From Pseudomonas typographi (lineage in GTDB: Bacteria; Pseudomonadota; Gammaproteobacteria; Pseudomonadales; Pseudomonadaceae): a stretch of DNA of 64,000 nt. This document shows, one piece after another, positions 9,809 to 18,078 of this stretch (positions within the stretch are counted from its first letter, which is position 1; each line of letters opens with the position of its first letter). Under the pieces are notes generated by a model, which was not told the DNA's origin, made no database searches, and was given only the letters and a program-made list of their open reading frames with translations. The stretch covers positions 1-64,000 of the forward strand of contig NZ_JAAOCA010000023.1 of the NCBI RefSeq assembly GCF_014694385.1, written 5' to 3'. A program made the position numbers and the translations under genes.

Positions 9809-9969
9809 TGACCTCGCGGATTGTGCGAGACAGGATGTGAATATCCGGCCAATTGACCAATCCCTCGATATGAATGTGCCGGGATATTACCCCGTTGGTC
9901 GTTACACTGCGACCAGACCCCTCACCTATAGGGCAAGTTTCATGGTTATTCCAGTGGGGGCCGCCGCAA

Positions 9970-9983
9970 CCTTGTGCACAAGG
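9970..9983. promoter_or_regulatory. 14-bp perfect palindrome upstream of mprF
   Basis: CCTTGTGCACAAGG is a perfect palindrome about 160 bp upstream of mprF and downstream of the first tRNA-fMet terminator. It is a candidate operator; no regulator can be named from sequence. Confidence 0.35.
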
Positions 9984-10021
9984 CACTAACCCTTTGATGT
10001 AGCAGGTTTTTATTGCAGGCG

Positions 10022-10056
10022 AAAAAAAAGACCACCTATATAAGTGGCCTTTTTTC
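10022..10056 (-). terminator. Rho-independent terminator of tRNA-fMet copy 1
   Basis: On the minus strand an imperfect hairpin with arms GGCCACTTA and AGGTGGTC is followed by a run of eight T. It lies directly downstream of the tRNA gene. Confidence 0.8.
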
Positions 10057-10060
10057 TGTG

Positions 10061-10137
<77 letters not shown>

Positions 10138-10217
10138 TCATGTGGGGCGTATTCTACACGCTGCTAACGCATTGTCAAGCTATTGATTACAAAGCGAATT
10201 GTGCAGTGTTTCGTGAA

Positions 10218-10243
10218 CGAAAAACGCCACCCGAAGGTGGCGT
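10218..10243 (-). terminator. Rho-independent terminator of tRNA-fMet copy 2
   Basis: A perfect 8-bp stem (ACGCCACC / GGTGGCGT) with a 4-nt loop is followed on the minus strand by five T. It separates the two initiator tRNA genes, so each copy can be transcribed and terminated separately. Confidence 0.82.
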
Positions 10244-10253
10244 TCTCTGAAGG

Positions 10254-10330
<77 letters not shown>

Positions 10331-10511
10331 TCATGTGGGGCGCATTTTACAGGCAATGCCTTGGGTGTCAATGGTTTTCTGTAAAAAGCGCTTTTTGTTC
10401 AATTATTTAGCGCACCGGCCGGTGCATGCTATGGGCGGCGGTGCCGCAAGCTGATAGCCAATCTAAAAAAACACTGTATATTTGTTCACCCCTGCTTACC
10501 TTTATTTCGCT

Positions 10512-11579
10512 ATGGCTCAACGCAAGATCATCCACATCGACTGCGATTGCTTTTATGCCGCTATCGAAATGCGTGATGACCCGCGCCTGGCCGGCAAGCC
10601 AATGGCAGTAGGGGGCGCCCCCGACCGCCGCGGCGTGATCGCCACCTGCAACTATGAAGCGCGCGCCTATGGTGTTCGCTCGGCAATGGCGTCACGCCAT
10701 GCCGTTAAGTTATGCCCAGGCCTCACGATCGTGCGCCCACGCTTCGATGCCTATAAACAGGCTTCAGGCGAGATCCAGCAGATTTTTCGCGAGTACACCG
10801 AACTGATCGAGCCCTTGTCGCTCGATGAGGCATACCTGGACGTTTCGCTGTGTACGCAATTCGACGGCAGTGCCACCCGCATCGCCCAAGACATCCGCCG
10901 CAAAGTGGCGCAGCGGTTGCGCATCACCGTATCGGCGGGTGTGGCCCCCAACAAATTCCTGGCCAAGATCGCCAGCGATTGGCGCAAGCCTGATGGCTTA
11001 TTCGTGATCACCCCGGCGCAGGTCGATGAGTTCGTGGCCCAACTGCCGGTGGCGCGGCTGCATGGGGTAGGTAAAGTCACCGCGGATAAGCTCCAGCGGC
11101 TGGGCGTGGAGCAGTGCTGGCAGCTCCGTGAATGGCCACGGCTGGCGCTGGTTCGTGAATTCGGCAGTTTCGGCCAGCGGCTGCATGACCTGGCCCATGG
11201 CCTGGACGAGCGGCCGGTAGAGAATGACAACCGTCGGCAGTCGGTTAGCGTGGAAAACACTTACGATCAAGACCTCCCAGACCTACCCAGTTGCCTCGAA
11301 AAACTCCCCCAGTTGGTCGATACGCTCGAGCAGCGCGTGGCGCGGCTGGATAGCAGCTATCGGCCGGGCAAACCGTTCGTGAAGGTGAAGTTTCATGACT
11401 TCAGCCAGACCACCCTGGAGCAAACTGGCGCGGCCCGGGACCTGCGCAGTTACCAGCAATTACTGGGGCAGGCGTTCGCCCGCGGTGGCAAGCCGGTAAG
11501 GTTGCTGGGGGTGGGGGTGCGCCTTCATGACCGGCGCACGGATGTGGAACAATTGGAGCTGTTCGGCCCTGTGACATAA
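10512..11579 (+). CDS. dinB: DNA polymerase IV
   Basis: Y-family error-prone polymerase of 355 residues that copies past lesions. Motif I (DCDCFYAAIE) begins near residue 10 and the catalytic SLDEAYLDV lies near 103-111. A helix-hairpin-helix region and little-finger domain follow. The open frame begins at a TTG (10482), but the ATG at 10512 gives the family start. A CTGTATA half-site at 10474 resembles one arm of a LexA box, but the other arm does not match, so SOS control is uncertain. Confidence 0.95.
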   Translation: MAQRKIIHIDCDCFYAAIEMRDDPRLAGKPMAVGGAPDRRGVIATCNYEARAYGVRSAMASRHAVKLCPGLTIVRPRFDAYKQASGEIQQIFREYTELIEPLSLDEAYLDVSLCTQFDGSATRIAQDIRRKVAQRLRITVSAGVAPNKFLAKIASDWRKPDGLFVITPAQVDEFVAQLPVARLHGVGKVTADKLQRLGVEQCWQLREWPRLALVREFGSFGQRLHDLAHGLDERPVENDNRRQSVSVENTYDQDLPDLPSCLEKLPQLVDTLEQRVARLDSSYRPGKPFVKVKFHDFSQTTLEQTGAARDLRSYQQLLGQAFARGGKPVRLLGVGVRLHDRRTDVEQLELFGPVT

Positions 11580-11703
11580 CAAAGCAGGGGCGCATGGCGG
11601 GCGGCGCTTCGCTTGGCAACGGCGGGCGATTGAGCTGGAGCTGCCTTCGCTCCAACTCGGCCGGGGCTTCTGCCGATGCCCGCCAGGTTCCGCGTCCGGC
11701 GGG
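11580..11703. other. dinB-proS convergent spacer
   Basis: The spacer holds an inverted repeat (GAGCTGGAGC / GCTCCAACTC, about 11633-11660) that could act as a terminator, although no T-run follows on either strand. No gene is visible. Confidence 0.4.
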
Positions 11704-13419
11704 TTAGCGGGCCACCCGCGCGGTCAGGAACCCCAGTACATCGGCGGCATCGATGCTTTGCGCCTCGGCGTCTGTACGGTGTTTGTACTCGAGCTTACCG
11801 TCGGCCAAGCTGCGATCGCTGATCACCACCCGGTGCGGAATGCCGATCAGCTCCATGTCGGCGAACTTGATGCCGGGGCTGGTCTTCTTGTCGCGGTCAT
11901 CGAGCAGCACCTCGAAGCCTGCGGCGGTCAACTGGGCATACAGGCTGTCGGTGGCCTCGCGCACGGCTTCGGTTTCATAGCGCAACGGGACCAGCGCCAC
12001 CTGGAAGGGGGCCAATGTATCGTTCCAGATGATGCCCTTGTCGTCGTGGCTTTGCTCGATAGCCGCCGCCACCACCCGCGAAACACCAATGCCATAGCAG
12101 CCCATGGTCAGGGTTACCGGCTTGCCACTTTCGCCCAGTACCTGGCACTTCATTGCCTCGCTGTACTTGGTGCCCAACTGGAAAATGTGGCCCACCTCGA
12201 TACCGCGCTTGATCACCAAGGTGCCCTGGCCATCAGGGCTAGGGTCGCCTTCGACGACGTTGCGCAGGTCCGCCACCTGCGGCAATGGCAGGTCACGTTC
12301 CCAATTCACGCCGAAATAGTGCTTGTCATCGATGTTCGCGCCCACGCCAAAGTCGCTCATCAGTGCGACGGAGCGGTCGACCACCACGGGCAGGGGCATG
12401 TTCAGCGGCCCGAGCGAACCGGGGCCGGCACCGACCACGGCCCGAATCTCGGCTTCGCTGGCCATGGCCAGGGGGCTGGCGACCTGGGGTAGGTTGGCCG
12501 CTTTGACTTCGTTGACTTCGTGGTCGCCGCGCACCACTAGCACCACCAGCTTGCCTTTTTCGGCGCCATGGACGATCAGCGTCTTGACCGTGCGCTCGAT
12601 AGGCACGCCATGCTTCTCGACCAGGGCTGCGATGGTCTTGGTATTGGGCGTGTCGACTAAGCGTAATGGCTCGGTAGGCGCGGCGCGCTCGGTTTCACGG
12701 GGTACGGCCTCGGCCTTTTCGATGTTGGCGGCGTAGCCCGAGCCGTTACTGAATACGATGTCGTCTTCGCCAGAGGCAGCCAGCACTTGAAATTCGTGGG
12801 AGCCCGCGCCGCCGATAGAGCCGTTGTCGGCCACTACGGGGCGAAAGTCCAGGCCCAGGCGGCTGAATATAGTGCAGTACGCCTGGTACATGCGATCGTA
12901 CGTTTGCTGCAGCGAGGCTTGGTCGGTGTGGAAGGAGTAAGCATCCTTCATCACGAATTCGCGGCCGCGCATCAAGCCAAACCGCGGGCGGATTTCGTCA
13001 CGGAATTTGGTTTGAATCTGATAAAGGTTCAATGGCAGCTGCTTATAGCTGCTGACCTCGTTGCGAACGAGGTCTGTGATCACTTCCTCGTGGGTAGGGC
13101 CCACGCAGAATTCCCGGTCGTGGCGGTCTTTCAGGCGCAGCAACTCAGGGCCGTACTCTTCCCAGCGGCCGGATTCCTGCCACAGCTCGGCGGGCTGGAT
13201 GGACGGCATCAGCACCTCATGGGCACCGGCGGCATTCATTTCCTCACGCACGATCGCTTCTACCTTGCGCATCACTCGCAGGCCCATCGGTAGCCAGGTG
13301 TACAGGCCCGAGGCCAGTTTGCGGATCATGCCCGCGCGTAGCATCAGTTGGTGGCTGATCACCACCGCATCGGATGGGGTTTCTTTGAGGGTGGCAAGCA
13401 GGTATTGACTAGTGCGCAT
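11704..13419 (-). CDS. proS: Prolyl-tRNA synthetase
   Basis: Class II aminoacyl-tRNA synthetase charging tRNA-Pro, 571 residues, the usual length of the bacterial form with a YbaK-like editing insertion (about residues 225-400) that deacylates mischarged Ala-tRNA-Pro. The N-terminus MRTSQYLLATLKETPSDA is diagnostic, and motif 2 (FRDEIRPRFGLMRGREF) and the C-terminal anticodon domain are present. The frame extends 25 codons upstream of the ATG at 13419 without family similarity. In Pseudomonas proS commonly neighbours oprD, as here. Confidence 0.97.
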   Translation of the reverse strand: MRTSQYLLATLKETPSDAVVISHQLMLRAGMIRKLASGLYTWLPMGLRVMRKVEAIVREEMNAAGAHEVLMPSIQPAELWQESGRWEEYGPELLRLKDRHDREFCVGPTHEEVITDLVRNEVSSYKQLPLNLYQIQTKFRDEIRPRFGLMRGREFVMKDAYSFHTDQASLQQTYDRMYQAYCTIFSRLGLDFRPVVADNGSIGGAGSHEFQVLAASGEDDIVFSNGSGYAANIEKAEAVPRETERAAPTEPLRLVDTPNTKTIAALVEKHGVPIERTVKTLIVHGAEKGKLVVLVVRGDHEVNEVKAANLPQVASPLAMASEAEIRAVVGAGPGSLGPLNMPLPVVVDRSVALMSDFGVGANIDDKHYFGVNWERDLPLPQVADLRNVVEGDPSPDGQGTLVIKRGIEVGHIFQLGTKYSEAMKCQVLGESGKPVTLTMGCYGIGVSRVVAAAIEQSHDDKGIIWNDTLAPFQVALVPLRYETEAVREATDSLYAQLTAAGFEVLLDDRDKKTSPGIKFADMELIGIPHRVVISDRSLADGKLEYKHRTDAEAQSIDAADVLGFLTARVAR

Positions 13420-13490
13420 GGTAAGCCAGTGTGTTTGCTGGGTTTTAATGGGTTGCCGGCATTGTACGGTGCGGGCACGGCGGCGTATAC

Positions 13491-13518
13491 CCAAAGAAAA
13501 GCCCGGCCTAGGCCGGGC
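13491..13518 (-). terminator. oprD rho-independent terminator
   Basis: The palindrome GCCCGGCCTAGGCCGGGC is followed on the minus strand by TTTTCTTT, just downstream of the oprD stop and just upstream of proS. Confidence 0.88.
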
Positions 13519-13545
13519 TTCGTACTGCAGGGTAATGCCTTTCGA

Positions 13546-14853
13546 TTACAGGATCGAGATCGGGTAATCGATGATGAAGCGGAAGTTGTTCTGGCTGCCG
13601 TCGAGCTGCCCTGCGCTCGCACTGTGCCATGCCAGGCGGGTGCGGAACGACAGGTCTTTGACCGGGCCGCTCTGAACTACGTATTTGGCTTCCACGTTGG
13701 TTTCATGGTGGTCAGCTTTGCTCTCGAGACGCGCGCCATAGTAGCCGGTAATGTCATCACCCTTGACGTAACGGCCCATGAACGACAGCCCAGGCACACC
13801 GTAGGAGGCCATGTTCAACTCGTATTGCAGCTTCCAGGATTTCTCGCCAGCGCCGTTGAAGTCGGAGATTTGGATCGAGTTGGCCAGGAAGATCGAGTCG
13901 CCACCCTCACCGGAACTGTTGTCACCGACACCTACATAGTCGAACGCGGTGCTGCCGTTCACTTTCTGGAAGGCCAGGGTCACAGTGTGAGCGGTCAAGA
14001 ACGAATACGCCGCCGCCAAGGAGTACGTATTGTTGTTGATGTCGCCGGCTTTGGCGCTGCCTTCATCCTGAGTGTTGTAGTAGTTCAGGTCGAAGGTCAG
14101 GGATTGGTCGCTGGCCAGCGGCAGAACGTAGTTCACGTTACCGTAGTATTGGTTCCAGACGTCTTTGAACTCCGACGCGTAGAAGCCAATGCTGAGGTTA
14201 TCGCTGATCGCGTAGCGGCCGCCACCGAAGTCTACGGAGCTTGCCGTTACGCCCGCGTACGTAGCCCACAACTCACCGTCGCGGTTGCTGTTGATGGCGC
14301 TGCTGGAGGAATAGAAGTGGCCGGCTTCCAGGTCCAGGCCTTCGATTTCGCTGCTCATCAAGTTGATGCCGCTGGCCGTTTGCGGAGCGATGCGCGAACC
14401 ACCAACAGCGAACACAGGCGAAGTAGTCGGTTGCATGTCGCCGATTTTCAGCATCGTTTTAGAGATGCGAAACTTGGCGGCGGCGCCGGCTTTGCTGAAC
14501 GTGTCGTCGGTATCGCCATCGGCGCCGATCGGCAGGTTACCGGTGCTGCCGTTATTGCTGTCTAGCTTGCCGGTGAAGTAGGCGAATGCATCCACACCTA
14601 CGCCGATCGTCCCCTGAGTGAAGCCGGAGCTGTATACACCTTGAATGCCTTGAGTCCAGCTCTTGGCATCACGGCCGCCGTTTTTGTTGTCCTGGTTCCA
14701 GTAGTAGTTGCGAAGCAGCAGGTTGAGGCTGCTGTCTTCAACAAAACCCTTGGCTTCCGATTGGTCGCTTACGAAGGCTGCTGCCGTCGCCAGTTGCGAG
14801 GTCGCCCCCGCGGTGACCGCCAGTGCGATTGCGCTCCACTTCATCACTCTCAT
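13546..14853 (-). CDS. oprD: OprD-family outer-membrane porin
   Basis: Outer-membrane beta-barrel channel of the OprD family (435 residues) for basic amino acids and small peptides; in P. aeruginosa OprD is the carbapenem entry route. A signal peptide of about 24 residues (TAGATSQLATAAA) is followed by the family opening FVSDQSEAKGFVEDSSLNLLLRNYYWNQD, named here only by its first residues FVSDQSEAKGF, then alternating beta strands. A ribosome site AAAGGAGCAAG precedes the ATG. Location next to proS matches the classical oprD locus. ArgR-like repeats lie upstream. Confidence 0.9.
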   Translation of the reverse strand: MRVMKWSAIALAVTAGATSQLATAAAFVSDQSEAKGFVEDSSLNLLLRNYYWNQDNKNGGRDAKSWTQGIQGVYSSGFTQGTIGVGVDAFAYFTGKLDSNNGSTGNLPIGADGDTDDTFSKAGAAAKFRISKTMLKIGDMQPTTSPVFAVGGSRIAPQTASGINLMSSEIEGLDLEAGHFYSSSSAINSNRDGELWATYAGVTASSVDFGGGRYAISDNLSIGFYASEFKDVWNQYYGNVNYVLPLASDQSLTFDLNYYNTQDEGSAKAGDINNNTYSLAAAYSFLTAHTVTLAFQKVNGSTAFDYVGVGDNSSGEGGDSIFLANSIQISDFNGAGEKSWKLQYELNMASYGVPGLSFMGRYVKGDDITGYYGARLESKADHHETNVEAKYVVQSGPVKDLSFRTRLAWHSASAGQLDGSQNNFRFIIDYPISIL

Positions 14854-14985
14854 CGTGACTTGCTCCTTTGGTTTTAGGAAGATTGCTGCCGGCCTCTGGT
14901 TTTTTTTTGGACGGCTCTTCTTTTTCTGATCGGCGCAACTTACATCACGCCAACGACGCGTTGCGATACTACGGGAAGCTTCTTG

Positions 14986-15050
14986 ACGGCTTCTTTACGG
15001 TTGTGTCGCTTAATGTTTCGCCAGTGTCGCTTTGAAGCTGTCGCTTGGGC
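14986..15050. promoter_or_regulatory. Candidate ArgR operator with TGTCGC direct repeats upstream of oprD
   Basis: TGTCGC occurs at 15004, 15025 and 15039. The first two are spaced exactly 21 bp, the length of the tandem ArgR half-site pattern described in P. aeruginosa (TGTCGC-N8-AA-N5). OprD is known there to be ArgR-controlled. The AA positions of the pattern are not conserved here, so binding is inferred. Confidence 0.5.
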
Positions 15051-15063
15051 GACCGTTTAACTT

Positions 15064-15084
15064 CCCCTCCGAAGAGGGTTTTTG
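15064..15084 (+). terminator. Plus-strand intrinsic terminator with no annotated gene upstream
   Basis: CCCTC-CGAA-GAGGG followed by TTTTT is a compact rho-independent terminator on the plus strand. The only plus-strand DNA before it is the oprD leader region (about 14,860-15,060), so it may end a small RNA divergent from oprD. Confidence 0.65.
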
Positions 15085-15085
15085 T

Positions 15086-15616
15086 GCACCTGCGGCTGTT
15101 GCGGATTGATATAGCAACAAGCGTGCACAAACCTGCGGCCATCTCACAGTTTTTTCACTTTTTTTTCGCAAATAGGCTCAACCCCCCGTAAAACGGGCGC
15201 TTCGCCCGCGGTAAAAGTCCCCCCGCCCTACATCTGGCGGCCGATACCGGCTTGCCCAAAACTGCGTTTGCGTTACCGCCGCCATGGGTTTGCCGGCTGC
15301 GCGGCGGCGTTACTGCGCACTTGGAATGGGCCGCGTGACCACAATTGGTGCGAAAAGTAGCACGCTGGGCACAGAGGTTAGCCCACCGTGGCGCAATGGC
15401 AAGTGGTACAGCTGGCAGCCTGAAAGGTAGCGCGCAGGCTCTGCCATACGGCTAGCTGGCCTGGCTTGCGTTATATAGCAAGGCGGTGGAAGGCGCCGAA
15501 GGCCGGGCGCGCCCCGGCCGCGTGCTGCGTCTTGGTGCGCAGGCTGCGCCGTCACGGCGCCGCTTGCCCCGGTACATAGGCTGGGAGCCCGCCGGCTAAG
15601 CGGGTATCCTTGGGCG
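15086..15616. other. Non-coding stretch between the oprD leader and the HIT-like gene
   Basis: No convincing gene. It holds an inverted repeat TGTTGC/GCAACA (about 15,097-15,120) flanked by GTGCAC copies, a long T-run near 15,150-15,168 and a perfect small hairpin CGGGCG-CTT-CGCCCG (15,195-15,209). A minus-strand frame at 15,310-15,555 has no recognisable features and was not called. Confidence 0.5.
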
Positions 15617-16069
15617 ATGGTTTTTGAACATTACGAGGCGGCCCAGGTGTTCTCACTAGATCCCCAACTGCAAGCTGATGCCCATGTACTGGGTGATTTT
15701 CCGCTGTGCCAGCTCTTGCTGAATAACGACTGCCAGTACCCTTGGCTAATCTTGGTGCCCCGCCGAGGGGCCGTCAGCGAGATATTCGAGCTGCCGGAGA
15801 GCGATCAGCAACAATTGTGGCAAGAAGTTACCGAACTGGGGCGTGTGGTACAACAAGCGTTCGCGGCGCACAAAGTCAATATCGCCGCGCTGGGTAATGT
15901 GGTGCGGCAACTGCACGTGCATGTGATTGCGCGCTTTATAGAAGACCCGGCCTGGCCGGCACCGGTATGGGCGAAGTTGCCGGCCATACCTTATGGGCCG
16001 GGCGGCGTGGAGGCGCTGAGTGAGCGTTTGCGCCCCTTGCTGGGCAGGGGGTTCGTGTGGGCGAGTTAG
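15617..16069 (+). CDS. HIT-like domain protein
   Basis: A 150-residue protein of the histidine-triad superfamily (nucleotide-binding hydrolases and transferases). The catalytic region reads QLHVHVIARF near residues 97-106, so the first histidine of the usual HxHxH triad is replaced by glutamine while two remain. The body (YPWLILVPRR, NDCQYPW) matches the HIT-like proteins encoded beside slyX in pseudomonads. The slyX start lies inside its last codons. Substrate unknown. Confidence 0.85.
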   Translation: MVFEHYEAAQVFSLDPQLQADAHVLGDFPLCQLLLNNDCQYPWLILVPRRGAVSEIFELPESDQQQLWQEVTELGRVVQQAFAAHKVNIAALGNVVRQLHVHVIARFIEDPAWPAPVWAKLPAIPYGPGGVEALSERLRPLLGRGFVWAS

Positions 16070-16281
16070 CTACCGAGCAGTTACGTGCCCGCGTGACTGA
16101 GTTGGAAAGCCGCCAAGCCTTCCAGGACGACACCCTCCAGGCCCTTAACGACGCAGTGGTGCAGCAGCGCCGCGAAATAGATCGGCTGCAGTTGCAGATG
16201 CAGGAGTTGATTCGGCGCTTTACCGAAGTGGCCGGGCAATTACCCGGCGAGTCGGAGGATGTGCCGCCGCCTCATTATTGA
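16057..16281 (+). CDS. slyX: SlyX family protein
   Basis: A 74-residue soluble protein, mostly one long coiled coil (residues 5-60, heptads of leucine and glutamine), ending PPPHY, which is the SlyX signature. Function is unknown. The start is a GTG at 16057 overlapping the HIT-like gene by 13 bp, implying translational coupling. Confidence 0.92.
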   Translation: MGELATEQLRARVTELESRQAFQDDTLQALNDAVVQQRREIDRLQLQMQELIRRFTEVAGQLPGESEDVPPPHY

Positions 16282-16298
16282 GGCAGCGGCGCGGCCAG

Positions 16299-16907
16299 TC
16301 AGCGGCGCGGCGGAGTGGGGACCACGTCTTCGGCCTGCAGGCCCTTGTCGCGGTTCATCACCGAGAATTCCACGCGCTGGCCTTCTACCAGTACGCGATG
16401 GCCTTCCCCACGGATGGCGCGAAAGTGCACGAAGATATCATCCCCCGAATCGCGCGAGATGAAACCAAAGCCCTTGGAGGTGTTGAACCACTTCACGGTG
16501 CCTGTATCGCGCTTGGCCGGGTCGTAGTTGGCGGGCAAGGGTGTTGTGGTGCCGTGTTTTTTCGGCAGGCTTGCCAGGGCTTGCAGCACCACCGCCAAGC
16601 CCGTGGTCAGCAAGCTCAGCAATACCGCGGGCTGGTCGCCCACTACGGGCAGCGGGGCGAGTAGGACCAACGCCTGAAGTACCGCGGCCAATACCAAAAG
16701 GGCACTTACGAAAGCTTGCAGGTGTTGCCGTGGCGCTTTTTTCCAAGTGGGGACGATGGGCGCCAGCAGTAGGTTGAGAAGCCCGATGAAGGCGAGGTAA
16801 ATGGCGTCGGGTTGGGTGAGGTAGGGGGCAGCCTCCGGATGCAGGCTGGGTATGAGCGACAGCGCCAGAGCGGCTGCGCCCGTGAGGGTGTGAACGATTT
16901 TCAACAT
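16299..16907 (-). CDS. Membrane protein with C-terminal cold-shock domain
   Basis: A 202-residue protein combining about four hydrophobic segments (residues 1-115) with a C-terminal cold-shock domain. The RNA-binding motifs TGTVKWFNTSKGFGFI and DIFVHFRAI (RNP1 and RNP2) lie near 138-170. The fusion suggests a membrane-tethered nucleic-acid-binding protein. The frame is open another 50 codons upstream, but the ATG at 16907 begins a sensible hydrophobic N-terminus. Convergent with slyX. Confidence 0.88.
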   Translation of the reverse strand: MLKIVHTLTGAAALALSLIPSLHPEAAPYLTQPDAIYLAFIGLLNLLLAPIVPTWKKAPRQHLQAFVSALLVLAAVLQALVLLAPLPVVGDQPAVLLSLLTTGLAVVLQALASLPKKHGTTTPLPANYDPAKRDTGTVKWFNTSKGFGFISRDSGDDIFVHFRAIRGEGHRVLVEGQRVEFSVMNRDKGLQAEDVVPTPPRR

Positions 16908-17359
16908 GGTGCTTGGCTCATTCTCAGGATCACGATGGAAAGCGGATCCCGGCAGGGCGGTCGGCAGATGAATGACGCGGGAAAAACCTGGCGGGAACCT
17001 CGACACGGTTACGGGCGTGAATGCCCTCGAAAACCGGCCACGGGTATTTAACCGCAAAGCCTGGCCCTACTCAAACCCGCCTTGCATGTTGACGCCGGCG
17101 TTGGGTGTCAGTGTGTGACATCCGCGCTATAGCGCCCTGCGCACGTTCAAGCGGCGCCCTCGTGGCCCGGAGGGCGCGGTTCGAGGCGGGCCCACTGGCG
17201 TGGGCACCTCCGCGTTCCCACACTATTACGTGCTTTTTCCTACGTGCTGGATTGCGTGGTAGGCGTGCGCCCGCAGGGGGCGAAAAGGTTTCATGGGGCT
17301 TGGGGCTGATAAGGCATCAGCCGTGCTTCCGGCCGACGAACCAAGGATGGTCACCCTCT
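16908..17359. other. Divergent intergenic region before the ribbon-helix-helix gene
   Basis: No gene supported. It contains a perfect hairpin GCCCAC-TGGC-GTGGGC at 17,190-17,205 and must hold the promoters of the flanking divergent genes. The plus-strand frame from 17,105 is only an upstream extension of the next gene. Confidence 0.45.
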
Positions 17360-17680
17360 ATGTCTGCACATACTCCCACTTCCAAATGGTTGGGCCAGCG
17401 CGCGGGCGCTGTGCGCTGCGATCCGTTCAGCAGCGACTTCGACATGGCCCTGGCCGTACCGCAATCGCGGTCGGTGCGGCTCAACGGTTTCGCCACCTGC
17501 TTGCGCCTTGAGCGAGTCTACTGGGCGATTCTTGAGCAAATGGCGCGCGATAACGCCTGTACCGTCAGCCAGGTGCTGTCATATCTGGACCGCGAAGTGC
17601 ATCTGCGCCACGGCGGTGTGAAAAACTTTAGCGGCTTGGTGCGGGTGATCTGCGTGGTTTACCAACGGGGGCATGTGTAG
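17360..17680 (+). CDS. Ribbon-helix-helix domain protein
   Basis: A 106-residue protein whose C-terminal two thirds resemble the RHH_4 (arylsulfotransferase-type) ribbon-helix-helix family: a strand RSVRLNGFATCLRLE, a helix ERVYWAILEQMAR and a second helix CTVSQVLSYLDRE. Such proteins bind DNA as dimers. The ATG at 17360 is chosen because the upstream 85 codons are not conserved-looking. Target unknown. Confidence 0.75.
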   Translation: MSAHTPTSKWLGQRAGAVRCDPFSSDFDMALAVPQSRSVRLNGFATCLRLERVYWAILEQMARDNACTVSQVLSYLDREVHLRHGGVKNFSGLVRVICVVYQRGHV

Positions 17681-17776
17681 ACGCATGGCTGCACAGCGCC
17701 GCTTAACCGGATATACTCGCGCTCTTTGCCAACATGGGCGCCGATCGGCGCGTTTTTGAACTCGAGATGCTCGGAA

Positions 17777-17995
17777 ATGCCGCTCTACGACTACCAATGC
17801 GATGGCTGCGGCCATCACCTGGAAATCATCCAGAAACTCAGTGAATCACCCTTGGTCGATTGCCCTGCTTGCCACACGCCGCAATTGAAGAAACTGCTTT
17901 CCACGCCGGGCTTTCGCCTCAGCGGTACCGGCTGGTACGAAACCGATTTCAAAACCGGGGCCAAGAAGAACCTGGCCGGCGACAAGGCCGACTGA
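17777..17995 (+). CDS. FmdB-type zinc-ribbon protein
   Basis: A 72-residue protein opening MPLYDYQCDGCGHHLEIIQK with CxxC pairs near residues 8-11 and 29-32, the FmdB regulatory-protein zinc ribbon. It commonly precedes aspS in pseudomonads, as here. The role is not established. The start at 17777 fits the family; 17 upstream codons are excluded. Confidence 0.9.
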   Translation: MPLYDYQCDGCGHHLEIIQKLSESPLVDCPACHTPQLKKLLSTPGFRLSGTGWYETDFKTGAKKNLAGDKAD

Positions 17996-18078
17996 GTTGA
18001 ACCGAGCCGCCGGGCCCCACCGCTGGGTAGCGCTCGGCCCGCCCCGATTACCGAATGACTGGAAGTGAATAGAACATC

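Noticed and set aside
10474..10489. LexA box upstream of dinB
   Set aside because: Only one arm (CTGTATA) fits; the second arm does not resemble ACAG, so it was not called as a site.
15310..15555. Minus-strand frame of 81 codons between oprD and the HIT-like gene
   Set aside because: No ribosome site, no recognisable domain, composition like a random high-GC frame.
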